A DNA stretch of 64,000 nucleotides from Symbiodinium natans (Eukaryota; Sar; Dinophyceae; Suessiales; Symbiodiniaceae). This document shows, piece by piece, positions 8,226 to 17,756 of this stretch (position 1 is the stretch's first letter; every line of letters begins with the position of its first letter). The notes below the pieces were generated by a model. It did not search any database. It was not told where the DNA came from and saw only the letters and a list, made by a program, of their open reading frames with translations. The stretch spans positions 1,923,192 to 1,987,191 of the forward strand of contig CAJNDS010002301.1 in NCBI GenBank assembly GCA_905221605.1, read 5' to 3'. The translations under genes and the position numbers were made by a program.

Positions 8226-10125
8226 TCTTGAAGCTTAGTGGCTTCTGCCTCAGTGTTCCACTCAGGCAGCTGGCCCGGAGCCTCAGGCATCCTGCTGAGG
8301 CCTGCGAAGCTCACCTCGAGGCACTGAGCCTTAGTTCAAGGTGATTATTACTTTTGGCCTAAAGCTAAGAACCCCCTAAACCTAAACCCTCAACCCTTAT
8401 TAAACCCCAAAACGACTGACTAAGTGCCTGTCTTAGCAACTTTCTCCTGAAGGGACCTCAGGCGGCTCTCAGTCTGGTGATAGAGGTGTCGTGCTGAGGA
8501 CCAGGATGCTAAGGCAGACATCCTGGTCTGAATGGGTGCCTTAGATGCCAAAAACCCAAGACCCTAAACCCTAATTAAACCCTAAACCCTAAACCCTAAA
8601 CCCTCAACCCTAAACCCTAAACCCTAAACCCTAATTAATGAAACCCTAAACCCTAATTAAACCCTAAACAAACCCTAAACCCCAAACCCTAACAGTCCAG
8701 GCTGCTGCTGAGAAGTAGAGCTGAGTAACCTCAGGCCTCAACAGGTTGCTCAGCACCTTCTCGTGCTCGGGCTTGGACTCAGTGCATCCATCGAGTGCCT
8801 GAGTTCAGGGGTTTTGCTTAGTTAATTACTGGACTGACTCAGAAATGCCTCAGTTCTGCTGCGGCACTCTCAGGAATCTCCAATAGAAGACTTCTGATTT
8901 CACACTGAGGATGGCCGTGCTGAGGAGCACATCCCACTCAGCTCGAAAAGCCTAAGCTGAGCAAGGTTTGGGTTTTAATTAATTAGGGTTATCAAAACCT
9001 CAGCAAAACTAGAACTTAGTGCAACAGGGTGGCCTCAGGTTCCCAAGCAGTCTGCTTCCCTAAGGAAGTGCGAACCCTCAGGAACATGTCCTTCAGGATC
9101 TGAGCACCACCTGCCTGAGAATTGCTTTCGGAGGTTAATTAGGGCTTAGAGTTTAATTAGGGTCTAGGGCTTAATTAATTAGGGTTTAGGGTTTAGGGTT
9201 TAGGGTTTAGGGTTTAATTAGGGTTTAGGGTTTAGGGTTTAGGGTTTAGGGTTTAGGGTTTAGCGTTTAGGGTTTAGGGTTTTAGGGTTTCATTAGGGTT
9301 TAGGGTTTAGGGTTTAGGTTGTAGGGTTTCGTTGGTCTGAGGGTTGGCTTACTGAGGAGTTTCCTCATGCTCAGCCTCAGGGTCGAACTCGTAGAAGACC
9401 TGGCTGAGGTGCCTCAGGGCATCCCAGGAATCTCCTGAGGAATGATCTTGGCCTCAGATTGCCAAGAATAGTAAACCCCTAAACCCCTAAACCCCTAAAC
9501 CCCTAAACCCCTAAACCCCTAAACCCCTAAGCCCCTAAACCCCTAAACCCCTAAACCCCTAAACCCCTAAACCCCTAAACCCCTAAACCCCGAAACCCCT
9601 AAACCCCTAAACCCCTAAACCCCTAAACTACTAACCCTAAACCCTAAACCCCTAGGAGTTGTGTTAATTGACGGATAAACTAAGACCAACCTAAGGCGTT
9701 TAAGGGCTCAGGGCTTTAGGGGTTTAAGGGCTTAGGGAATTCTGGGTTTGTGGGTTTTCCTTAGGTGCTGCCTGAGTCTCGGCGCTCAATGTGGGAGACC
9801 CTGTCTGAGATAGCACTCAGCCATTCCTCCTCGAGGGTTTAGGGTTTAGGGTTTCATTAGGGCTTAGGGTTAATCAAGGTTTCGGGAGAGGGTCTGGGGC
9901 TTAATTAGGGCTTAGGGTCTAATTAGGATTAAGGTTTTTGGGCTTGCATGGAGGCTCAGGGTGCTCGCTCAGATCTGAACTGAGACATGTGTCCTGAGCT
10001 TTCAGGTACCACAGGACGTCACTCATGAACTTGTAAGTCTTGAAGGCGACCCCCAAGACGAAGCTCAGGACGAAGATCTGAGCCTGAGCACGGCTGAGGG
10101 AGCTTGTTCTTCAGGGTTTGCTGAG
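8226..10125 (-). CDS. Split gene: at least eight short coding islands between telomere-like arrays
   Basis: Minus-strand islands, 5' to 3': 9950-10120 (begins RTSSLSRAQAQIF, with a hydrophobic segment FVLSFVLGVAF), 9760-9835 (EEEWLSAISDRVSHIE), 9352-9460 (DALRHLSQVFYEFDPEAE), 9005-9125 (GGAQILKDMFLRVRTSLG), 8835-8960 (AEWDVLLSTAILSVKSEVF), 8697-8800 (EHEKVLSNLLRPEVTQLYF), 8420-8555 (RHLYHQTESRLRSLQEKV), 8226-8331 (MPEAPGQLPEWNTEAEA). Each has protein-like composition and is dense in CTNAG like the long ORFs. Order, splice sites and whether they form one protein are inferred, and two islands end in a stop, so some may be decayed. No family recognised. Confidence 0.45.
9475..9632. repeat. Homogenised 8-bp array (CCCCTAAA)n
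   Basis: About 19 units of AAACCCCT with a few single-base variants. The unit differs from the 7-bp CCCTAAA arrays elsewhere, pointing to local expansion of one variant. Confidence 0.85.
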
Positions 10126-10440
10126 GTTTCGCAAACCCTGCAGGGTGCACTTAACCCTAAACCCTTGATTAAACCCCAGAATGCAGCTGAGCAACCCAGA
10201 CTGAGGCGTCAAAACCCCAGTCCTTGAGCTGAGTCACCAGAACCGACAGCTCTGAGGTGACTGGACCTGAGATGCGAGAACATGCAGAACTCAAGGAATG
10301 CTGAAACCCACTGAATTCATTAATTATGGCTTCACTGAGGCACTCCTTTTCGCTCAGGCCTGCTCAAAAACCGGTCTCTCTCAGGAGACAATGCAAAAAC
10401 TCAGTCTCCCTCAGCAGACACTCAGTGCTGACTCAGGCAG
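10126..10440. other. CTNAG-rich island without a recognised gene
   Basis: Contains short telomere-like remnants and dense CTGAG/CTCAG. A plus-strand ORF from 10326 runs over the 3' end of the next gene and looks like a shadow. Confidence 0.4.
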
Positions 10441-10443
10441 CTT

Positions 10444-11475
10444 TCACTGATGTGCAAGCCAGCTTTGGGTGGAGGAAGTCTCAGGCAAGCCTGAGGACGA
10501 TGCTGAGGGCTGGTTCTGGTTCATCTTCTGAAGGAGTGCCCTCAGCTGCTCCTGCTCGGCAGCACTCAGGTTGCTCGTCTCAGGAAGGGGCGTGTGCTGA
10601 GGCGAGGCCTTGGGCTCAGGAGCTGGCTCAGCTGCCTGAGCGGCCTTGGCATCCAGCCTATCCTGGACCTGCTGAGCCAGGTCTAAGGCTTCCTCAAGGT
10701 GGTCCTCCTGAAAGTCGTCCAGCTCAGCGATGAGGGCCTCGATGTCCCTCAGCTGGTCTTTGAGGTCCTTAACCATCTCCTTAGCCTCCCCACTCAGGTC
10801 CCTGATCTTCGCGACACTGCCCCTCAGGGTGTTCTCAGAGTAGCCATGACCCCTCAGGCGGAAGGTGCAGGCACTCAGGCTGGAGTCGGTCGTCCTCAGC
10901 CACTTGTGAACCACCTCTGCTGAGATTTCCTCATCCTCATCCTCAGGCAGTGGCGGAGGTGGTGCCTTAGGAGCAGCCTCAGGAGCCCCACCTGAGGAGG
11001 GAGCTGGGCCAAAGCTGACATCCAACCCTCTCAGTGGGCCTGGCTTCTCCTGAGCGAAGACCCTGAAGCGGATGTCTAAGTGCCTTCCCCAGGGCAGGTC
11101 CTCAATCAGAGGCATCACCTGCTGGTGCCACTGAAGGATGGCTGAGGCAGGCCATGAGGAGCGGCAATAGATGCACCGGGTCTGAAAAAGGATGCGAGTC
11201 AGGTAGATCTTAGTGCCCTTGTTCTGCCTCAGACAGCCTGGGCACTCAAAGTACGGCTCAGCCTCATACGAGTGAGGACGGTCATACTGAAGGGTCTGCT
11301 CAGGATCCCTCACTGTGGAACGAAAAAGCCTCGTGAAAGGTGGCGGAGGAATTGGCTGAGGCACGAAACTCTGAGGCAGCACAGGGTTGCCCTGAGTGAA
11401 TCCCTGAGGGGCTCCGTGATAAGGCCCTACTGCCTTAGGAGGAGCACCCTGAGACTTCACTGGAGGGAAGGACAT
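10444..11475 (-). CDS. 343-aa protein: Pro-rich N-terminus, zinc ribbon, coiled coil
   Basis: ATG at 11475. Residues 1-60 are Pro/Gln/Phe-rich and disordered. A CxxC-x19-CxxC motif (Cys78, 81, 101, 104: FECPGC ... RCIYC) looks like a zinc ribbon. An acidic DEDEE linker near residue 175 leads to a conserved-looking helical stretch (VHKWLRTTDSS ... HGYSENTLRG) and then a coiled coil at roughly 215-275. The C-terminus is Gln/Ser-rich. The pattern suits a DNA- or RNA-binding, oligomerising protein. It has the same strand and CTNAG density as the protease gene. Function unknown. Confidence 0.7.
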   Translation of the reverse strand: MSFPPVKSQGAPPKAVGPYHGAPQGFTQGNPVLPQSFVPQPIPPPPFTRLFRSTVRDPEQTLQYDRPHSYEAEPYFECPGCLRQNKGTKIYLTRILFQTRCIYCRSSWPASAILQWHQQVMPLIEDLPWGRHLDIRFRVFAQEKPGPLRGLDVSFGPAPSSGGAPEAAPKAPPPPLPEDEDEEISAEVVHKWLRTTDSSLSACTFRLRGHGYSENTLRGSVAKIRDLSGEAKEMVKDLKDQLRDIEALIAELDDFQEDHLEEALDLAQQVQDRLDAKAAQAAEPAPEPKASPQHTPLPETSNLSAAEQEQLRALLQKMNQNQPSASSSGLPETSSTQSWLAHQ

Positions 11476-12110
11476 GGCTCAGAATGTACTTGCTCAGAGG
11501 CTTGCTGCTGGGGATGCTGAGAACCAAAAGTGCTCTGAAGAAAAACAAGTTCCTCATGCTCAAGCTCTGTCTGAGTCCTAGATGCAAGCACTCACTCCTG
11601 TCTCAGTGCCTAAATGCAAGCCCTCACTGAAGCTAAATGCAGCCCAGCAGCTGGCCAAGCTGAGCCCACTGAGGAGGGCAAAGCTCAGGAAGACGGCCAT
11701 CTTCGTCTGAGTCTTCCTGAGATGCAAAGCCACTAGGTTTAGGGTTTAATTAGGGTTTAATTAGGGTTTAGGGTTTAATTAATTAGGGTTTAGGGTTTAG
11801 GGTTTAGGGTCTTAATTAGGGTTTAGGGTTTAATTAGGGTTTAGGGTTTAGGGTTTAATTAGGGTTTAGGGTTTAGGGTTTAGGGTTTAAGGTTTAAGGT
11901 TTAGGGTTTAGGGTTTAATTAGGGTTTAGGGTTTAGGGTTTTTAGGGTTTTTAGGGTTTAGGGTTTCAACCCCACTTCATTAATTAAACCCCAACCCTTA
12001 ATTAATAAACCCACTTCACCCCTAACTAAACCCATCCCCCTGAGTATCTTTTGGCAGAGCGACTGAGCCTGAGCGGGGACTCAGGCCAAGTCTTAAATTT
12101 TAAAAAACGG
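11476..12110. repeat. TTTAGGG/TTTAATTAGGG array and short CTNAG-rich leader
   Basis: 11480-11735 is unique, CTNAG-rich sequence upstream of the 343-aa ORF with no recognised gene. 11736-11965 is a G-strand array with many AATTAGGG units, followed by a short C-strand stretch to about 12030. Confidence 0.7.
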
Positions 12111-12124
12111 TGGCCCTCACTCGC

Positions 12125-12760
12125 TTATCTTCCACAAGCCCCTTCCTCTTCCTCAGGCTCCTCCTGAATGACTTCCCTGCAGAGCCTCAGGAGCTCTCTC
12201 AGGGCATCCACCTGATGCTCCTTGGGCAGGCTCCTCACCATCTGAGCAAAGACCTCAGGCCCTGGAACCAAAGGAAGGGATTGAATCACATGGCTCCTGA
12301 GGGACTTGGCCAGGTTCTCAGGACTCTGTCTCACCAGACTCTCAGGCCAGTCCTCAAAGCGGTTCTGAAGCCTCAGGCCCCCTACGAGGGTCTCAAAGGC
12401 CTGAAAATAGCTCATGTGGATTCTGAGCTGCAAGTCCGCGCTCTGTTTCAAGCCCACCCTCAAGGCTTCCTTCTGGTCCTCCGAGGGTGGCTGAACCATC
12501 AGCCTCAGGATCTGCTGAATGAGGCTGACTTCGGTTCTGAGGAGGTCTGCCATTGAGTTCAGCCTCTGATACTGAGGGCAGAAAGAAAGGAACTGAGCCA
12601 CCTGAGCATCCCTCCAGACGGAGCCCTCAGGCAACTCCTCCGTCAAAACCTTAATGGCCTTCTCAAGCTTCTTGGAGTAGTTCAGAAGTCGAATGTGGGC
12701 CTCATTCTGCCTCTCCTGCAGCTCAGACTCCCTCAGAAAGTCTTGCCTCTGAGTGCTCAT
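12125..12760 (-). CDS. 211-aa helical protein, unknown
   Basis: ATG at 12760, uninterrupted. Predicted mostly alpha-helical by composition: an N-terminal Gln/Glu/Arg-rich coiled-coil-like stretch (residues 1-40), a middle segment with FLSFCPQYQRLN and LIQQILRLMV, and a C-terminal run of glutamates (EEPEEEEG). No transmembrane segment or catalytic motif is visible. It is the most upstream coding unit of the minus-strand set within the 12-kb element. Confidence 0.65.
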   Translation of the reverse strand: MSTQRQDFLRESELQERQNEAHIRLLNYSKKLEKAIKVLTEELPEGSVWRDAQVAQFLSFCPQYQRLNSMADLLRTEVSLIQQILRLMVQPPSEDQKEALRVGLKQSADLQLRIHMSYFQAFETLVGGLRLQNRFEDWPESLVRQSPENLAKSLRSHVIQSLPLVPGPEVFAQMVRSLPKEHQVDALRELLRLCREVIQEEPEEEEGACGR

Positions 12761-13175
12761 GGCTCAGGCTGCTACTTGATCTGGGCTCTAAGTGGGCTGG
12801 GGCTACAGGGCCAGATGTTCTGAGACTTGCAAACCTCAACTCAACTCGCACTGAACGACCCCCCCCCCCCCTTCTGAGTGCAGCCAAAGGGTCATGGCTG
12901 AGACGAACTCAGGCAGGAGATCAGGCAGGAATGCGAGGGGCTGCTGGAAGCACAGAAAAGCTCTGAGGATGGCAGGCGAAGGAAGGGATGAGCTTAGTAA
13001 AGGCATCTAAGGGCAGGGCTCTCTAATTATTATTGATCCTTTTAGATTCATATGGATCCCTTTTAAATCTATCTAAATTCCTCCCTATTAAAAATCATAT
13101 AAAATCCGGGTCCGTTTATTCAGGAACCCGTCCACCCCTCCACTGTTCAGGGGGGGGGGGGGGGGGGCCCCCCAC
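12761..13175. other. Right subterminal region of the 12-kb element
   Basis: CTNAG-rich to about 13010, then an A/T-rich stretch (13020-13120) with repeated ATTCATATGGATCC / AAATCTATCTAAAT-like words. A C run (about 12857-12866) and a long G run (13150-13167) are present. No gene seen. Confidence 0.5.
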
Positions 13176-13197
13176 ACTAAACAGGGTGCAACATTAA
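13176..13197 (-). repeat. Right terminal inverted repeat of the 12-kb element
   Basis: Perfect 22-bp inverse copy of 1123-1144. It is preceded by a long G run (13150-13167) and a short C run, which could be an assembly weak point. Confidence 0.65.
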
Positions 13198-13667
13198 CCT
13201 TTTAAAAATTGCAGGGGATCATAAGGTCTAGTAGCCCATCCTGGTACAGGCTCCCTCCCTCTGGGCTTCCCACGTACAGGGCTTGTAGTCACAAAGCACG
13301 GCCTGTGAAGTTCAGGGTTTGGGACGTCAGGGCTTCTAAACCCGCAACTCTAAGAGGGTTAGGGCAAGGACTTTACCCTTCGGCTCGCAATTCAAAAACT
13401 TTACCCTGAAAAAGGCCAAAAATCTGTTATAACCAGGCCTGTGGAGCCCAAAAACAATTTGAATAGGAGTCCTTAGCAACCTTAGGGAAGAGGTTTAGGG
13501 TTTAGGGTTTAGGGTTTCGAGTAGAGGGTTTGGGGTTTAGGTTTAGGTTTTCGAGTAGGCGGTTTAGGGTTTAAGGTTTAAGGTTGAGGGTTTGAAGTTT
13601 TTTGGTGTTTAAAAAGAGTCTGAGACCTCTGCCGGAAGTACTGCTCCAGGCAAGAATAGACCCAGAC
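13198..13667. other. Unique sequence then TTTAGGG array
   Basis: 13200-13440 resembles the internal part of the CCAGGACGGGC-type inverted-repeat elements only at AGTAGCCCATCCTGG (13231). A degenerate G-strand array follows (13490-13600). No gene supported. Confidence 0.4.
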
Positions 13668-13786
13668 CCAAGAGTAACCTAGTAGGAATAAGAGTGTGCC
13701 GTTTTTGGTGTAAAGGCCGTATAAGGGAACCTACACTCAAAAGAAAGAGAACAAGAACCTACTCTGTGTCCTAGAGACTCTGATTG
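13668..13786. mobile_element. Inverted-repeat element, family G copy 1
   Basis: Starts near CCCAAGAGTAACCTAG and ends TACTCTGTGTCCTAGAG, with an internal core GTGCCGTTTTTGGTG ... TATAAGGGAACCT. The core is shared with four more copies and with family A. No coding capacity. Confidence 0.65.
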
Positions 13787-13837
13787 GTACTCAGAGAAGC
13801 ACGTCTTGCGCGGGACAGCCAAGGCTAAATACACGCC

Positions 13838-13890
13838 TAGGCAGGAAGCCTAGGCAGGAAGCCTAGGCAGGAAGCCTAGGCAGGAAGTTC
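13838..13890. repeat. 12-bp tandem repeat CCTAGGCAGGAAG
   Basis: About four to five copies of GCCTAGGCAGGAA in tandem. Confidence 0.8.
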
Positions 13891-13986
13891 CATCTTCTAC
13901 TAACAGGCCTTAGTTTTAGGGTTTAGGGTTTAGGGTTTAGGGTTTAGGGTTTAGCGTTTAGGGTTTAGGGTTTAGGGTTTACCCTA

Positions 13987-14062
13987 TGAATGATACTAAC
14001 AGTCCTTAAGGGGTTATAGTACCCCCCCCTGTTATAATCCCTATTAAGGACTGTTAGTTTTG
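13987..14062. mobile_element. Palindromic element, family I copy 1
   Basis: ACTAACAGTCCTTAAGG at the left faces CCTATTAAGGACTGTTAGT at the right, with TTATAGTAC in between. Related copies at 34748-34900, 38347-38470 and 58931-59012. Confidence 0.65.
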
Positions 14063-14390
14063 GGGGAGCATGCCAATACATGCCTATGCAATCGCGCCTT
14101 CAAGATCAACAGGGCACTTTCCCCGGAATAGGGAGACACCTTCTATACCTCGAAATGCAATAGTCCTTTAAGCGACAAATTAGGAACCCCCCCCCCAAAA
14201 AAAAAAAAAACAATGCGATATCATCACGGGTATGCAGGGCTCATGAGACCCCCAAACCGCCAAGTCCTGGGGTGTGGGTTCATGGTTTGGGATTTAGGGT
14301 CTCTAACCCTAAACCCTAAACCCTAAACCCTAAACCCTAAACCCTAAACCCTAAGCAGTCTGGGGTTCTGGCTACAATAAAGGAACTCAC

Positions 14391-14469
14391 GGGCCTTGAG
14401 CTGCACGCCCGAGCACGGCGCATACTCCGTGGTCTTGAGCAGATACTCGCCCCACATCGGTCTTCGCTC
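14391..14469 (-). CDS. Exon of unknown gene (MWGEYLLKTTEYAPCSG)
   Basis: A 79-nt exon with acceptor CACCTGAG|GAGCG and a textbook donor GGCCC|GTGAGT. C-array on the left, G-array on the right. A minus-strand product with a single Cys; not recognised. Confidence 0.55.
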
Positions 14470-14543
14470 CTCAGGTGCCCCCCCAAAGAAGGATGGGGAA
14501 TTTAGGGTTTAGGGTTTAGGGTTTAGGGTTTAGGGTTCAGGGT

Positions 14544-14613
14544 CTATAATCCCCAGAATCAACCTTATAAAGTGCCTCTTTAAGGGGCTGTAGGGCAGAA
14601 TAGCCCGTCCTGG
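14544..14613. mobile_element. Inverted-repeat element, family J copy
   Basis: TATAATCCCCAGAATC ... CTTTAAGGGGCTGTAGGGCAGAATAGCCCGTCCTGG. The same element forms intron 1 of the ankyrin gene. Confidence 0.6.
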
Positions 14614-15083
14614 AAGGGAGCTATTCTTCCGAAATGCCTTTCAACAAGTCCCATCCGAACCCGAACTGAGAAAAAGAGGAATCCTCCCTGAGCTATGATG
14701 TAAGACTTTAGGGTTAAGGGTTTTAGGGCTGCTTAAACCCCTAAACCCCTGAACTTAGGACTTTCGTGTGTGAAGAGCCGTCACAAGCCATTCATCACTA
14801 AAGACCACCTACTCAGTACTTGCACAACAACATGCCTAAACCAAAGGCGTGCACCAAATTTGCTTTCTCACGTTTTGAGCCACGCAGGCCTTTCTTAAGC
14901 CAACCCAGTTCTCAACTTCTGGTCCCTTATGTGCCGTTCTCTCGCTATACTCCGACCCATGGGTCACGGTTTGGGGTTTAGGGTCCCCCTTTTCCTTTTA
15001 GGGTGAAGGTTCAGGGTGTAGGGCTTAGGGTAGCCGAGGCGAGAACATTCCTTAGAGGAATGAGCAGCGAGCACAGTGACAAC

Positions 15084-15161
15084 CAGCTGAGGCGGACACG
15101 ACTTTGGTCAAGGACCTCTGGCGAAGCTTCGACGCATGCCCGCACTGGGCATTGCATTCAC
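15084..15161 (-). CDS. TSP1-like exon (GECNAQCGHASKLRQRS)
   Basis: Acceptor GGCCGAG|GTGAATGC. The reading gives GECNAQC, fitting the W-x-x-C-x-x-x-C part of a thrombospondin type 1 repeat, then a basic strand ending in SAG before a GTTGTC donor. TSP1 repeats are disulfide-bonded extracellular adhesion modules. It is one of the few islands with G-array on the left and C-array on the right. Confidence 0.5.
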
Positions 15162-15226
15162 CTCGGCCACCCTAAACCCTAAACCCAAAACCCTAAACCC
15201 TAAACCCCCTTGGTTACTTCTTGACG

Positions 15227-15337
15227 TTGTAGCCCAGTAACCATCTTATCATAAGGGCACCCTCTTTGGGTTGGTTTACTCTATAGCGGAACCCTGAACC
15301 AGCAATTTAGGGCAAGGAGTACCAGCTGGCTACCAAG
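15227..15337. mobile_element. Inverted-repeat element, family A copy 1
   Basis: TTGTAGCCCAGTAACCAT ... CAGCTGGCTACCAAG, core AAGGGCACCCTCTTTGGGTTGG and a diverged TATAAGGGAACC-type core. The same family forms intron 9 of the ankyrin gene. Confidence 0.65.
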
Positions 15338-15716
15338 TCAGTGAAGTGCATGTCCGAGAGTAGCTGGGTTTAGGGTTTAGGGTTTGGGGTTTAGGGTTTA
15401 GGGTTTAGCTCTACGGGGAGCCTCCATATTCAGCGGCTCCGACGTCAAGGACCATGGCAACTTTTTCCAGGCGACCCCATATCCTAGGAAATGCATTGCA
15501 GACTTGAACCCTAACCACTAAAACCCTAAACCCTAAACCCCAAATCCAAAACCCGCCTAACATGCTTCGGGTCCAGGGCCGGGCTTAGGTTCTGTCTTGA
15601 AAGCTGCCTAACTGCTAGACAGAAGGGCAACCTAGGCATAAAACGGGTTTAGGGTTTAGGGTTTAGGGTTTAGGGTTTAGGGTTTAGGGTTTAGGGTTTA
15701 GGGTTTAGGGTGGCCC

Positions 15717-15821
15717 ACGAGAAACCTAGGAATGAAAAGGGGTGCGCTTCTTGGTGTGGAGAGGCTTACAAGGGAACCTACGTAAGCCCTAAAACATGGG
15801 AATAAGGGCCTACTCTGGGTC
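15717..15821. mobile_element. Inverted-repeat element, family G copy 2
   Basis: ACCTAGGAATGAAAAGG ... GGGAATAAGGGCCTACTCTGGGTCCTAG. TIR and core match the family at 13668. Confidence 0.65.
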
Positions 15822-15989
15822 CTAGCTGATGTACCAGGGTAATCAAGCTCGGGTCCTATGTTTTAGGGATTTGGATTTAGAGCTTAGGGAATTGGGGTTT
15901 GGGGTTTAGGGTTTAGGGTTTAGGGTTTAGGGTTTAGGGTTTAGGGTTCAGGGGCTCAGCAGTTGAGGCTTCCCCACACTGAGTTGCAC

Positions 15990-16058
15990 GCTTGCGTCGT
16001 CCCACTCTGTCCACAGGCAGTAGGCAGCATTGGCGCAGTCGCTGTGACATTCACCCAC
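15990..16058 (-). CDS. TSP1-like exon (CANAAYCLWTEWDDAS)
   Basis: Acceptor GACCAG|GTGGGTG. It reads GECHSDCANAAYCLWTEWDDAS: the end of one cysteine-rich module followed by the C-x-W-x-x-W start of a TSP1 repeat. The donor is probably AAGC|GTGCAAC. Confidence 0.55.
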
Positions 16059-16082
16059 CTGGTCCAGATTCACCCCTACACC

Positions 16083-16185
16083 CTTAGTTGCTGAGTTCAT
16101 AAAGCCCCAAAAAGTGTACACTTTCGGTTATCTAGGGGGATAATAGTACCCCAACAAGTGTAAAGTGTACTCACTCAGCTACTAG
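16083..16185. mobile_element. Inverted-repeat element, family C copy 1
   Basis: CTTAGTTGCTGAGTTCATAA ... GTGTACTCACTCAGCTACTAG, with internal CCCCAAAAAGTGTACAC. Homologous to the element making intron 6 of the ankyrin gene (47243-47392). Confidence 0.65.
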
Positions 16186-16696
16186 GAACCCACTCTAGCT
16201 TGTATAAACGAAAGTATCCAACAACCTTTTTGTTCAGACTTGGAGGAGAAAGTAGACACCCAAATATCACTCAGCTCTCCGTCACCCCTAGAAGTCTTAA
16301 CTGTTCAGCCACTTCTTTAGGCACAAATCTTAACAACCTATGGACTTACAAACCTCAAAACCCTACAAAAAAAACTCAACCTTCAACCCTTAACCAAAAC
16401 CCGAAGCCCTCAGCTTATAACTAAACCCTAAACCCTAAACCCTAAACCCTAAACCCTAAACCAGAAACCCCCGCCTCCTTTGCAGCCCCCGCGTCGCAGG
16501 GGCGGCCGCAGAAGTTGGGCCTCATTGGACGGACTTTCAGGTTGAGGGTCTAGGGCTTAGGGGGTTTAGGTTTTAGGGTTTAGGGTTTAGGGTTTGGGGT
16601 TTAGGGTTGAGGGCTTGGGGTTTAGGGGTCCAAGCTTGTAGCTTTGGAGCTGAGGGCTTTGGGTTTGGGTGTAGGCTTCTATCTTCAAAAGCTCCA

Positions 16697-16805
16697 CTTA
16701 GTAGCCCAGTAACCATATTATGATAAGGGCAGCCTGTTTTGGGTTGGTTACTTTATAAGGGAACCCATAACCAAAAAGTGTACAGGGCGCAGCTGGGCTA
16801 CTTAG
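16697..16805. mobile_element. Inverted-repeat element, family A copy 2
   Basis: CTTAGTAGCCCAGTAACC ... AGCTGGGCTACTTAG with the family core. No clear target duplication. Confidence 0.7.
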
Positions 16806-17105
16806 AGGGCTTACCTTACGAGTCACAGGTGGAGGCTGGGCTATTCTACCTAACCCTAAACCCTGAACCCTAACCTCTAAACCCTAAACGCTAAACCCTA
16901 AACTCTAAACCCATTCCTACCCTATAAAAAGGCTCTTTCTAGGGTTGGCTAGCGGCGTCTGAGGCCTGGTGGAGGACAGACTGTCGCGCCACACCCCAAA
17001 CCACGCATTTAGAGGGTTTCGGGTATCAAAAACAGGGCATGGGATGTGGGGTTTAGGGTTTAGGGTGTGCGGTCGGTTCAACCCTAAACACTACACCCAA
17101 AAATC

Positions 17106-17238
17106 CTATAAACCCTAAACCCTAAACCCTAAACCCTAAACCCTAAACCCTAAACCCTAAACCCTAAACCCTAAACCCTAAACCCTAAACCCTAAACCCT
17201 AAACCCTAAACCCTAAACCCTAAACCCTAAACCCTAGC
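17106..17238. repeat. Long near-perfect (CCCTAAA)n array
   Basis: About 18 nearly uninterrupted 7-bp telomere-type units in the C-strand orientation. Confidence 0.95.
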
Positions 17239-17589
17239 CCTAAACCCTACACCCTACACCCTAATTAAACCCACTGTCTTTCGGGTTCGAGGGTCCTTTG
17301 GATAACCCGGAGATTGCAAACGCCCAGCAGACCCATTTCAAGGGAAGAAGGCCCAGTGATCCTCAACCCTAAACCCTAGCCCTAAACCCTAAACCCTGAA
17401 CCCTAAACCCTAGCCCTAAACCCTAAACCCTAAACCCTAAACCCTATACCCTGAGTAGGCAGAATCCGGAGCCCGCTCCTTCAGTGACCAGCCGAACTGG
17501 GAGCCCCGAGAGGAGGTCGTGTCGCTTCGGAATACCTAAAACCCTAAACCCTAAACCCTAAACCGTAAACCCTAAACCATAAACCCCCC

Positions 17590-17756
17590 ATCCGGTAGAA
17601 AGTTGATGCAATGCACGCTGCGCTTCACCCGGATCACTGTGCCCAACGAATCGCGCGATTCGAGCCGAAGCCAGCCCAAGGGGCATTCATAGTCCGCGAA
17701 GGGGTACCCGATCATCCAGTTGAAGTTGACATCGTCCACTCGCCACCATTCGTTGT
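17590..17756 (-). CDS. Exon of unknown gene (NEWWRVDDVNFNWMIGYPF)
   Basis: A long exon for this window, open for 55 codons after ACCAAG|ACAAC. It has five aromatic-rich segments and two Cys (YECPLGW; VHCINF). Aromatic content suggests a folded extracellular or membrane-associated domain, but I do not recognise it. C-array left, G-array right. Confidence 0.6.

Larger units (their letters stand above)
1123..13197. mobile_element. Approximately 12-kb inverted-repeat-bounded element rich in CTNAG
   Basis: The left end 1123-1144 (starting TTAATGTTGC, ending GTTTAGT) is repeated exactly in inverse orientation at 13176-13197. Between the ends all recognisable coding is on the minus strand: a Ulp1-like protease protein, a zinc-ribbon/coiled-coil protein, a helical protein and an exon-rich gene. 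CTNAG pentamers are several-fold over-represented from about 1330 to 13010 and drop off near both ends, so composition and inverted repeats agree on the borders. No polymerase, integrase or transposase was recognised, and no clear target duplication was seen, so the class is unknown. Confidence 0.55.
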
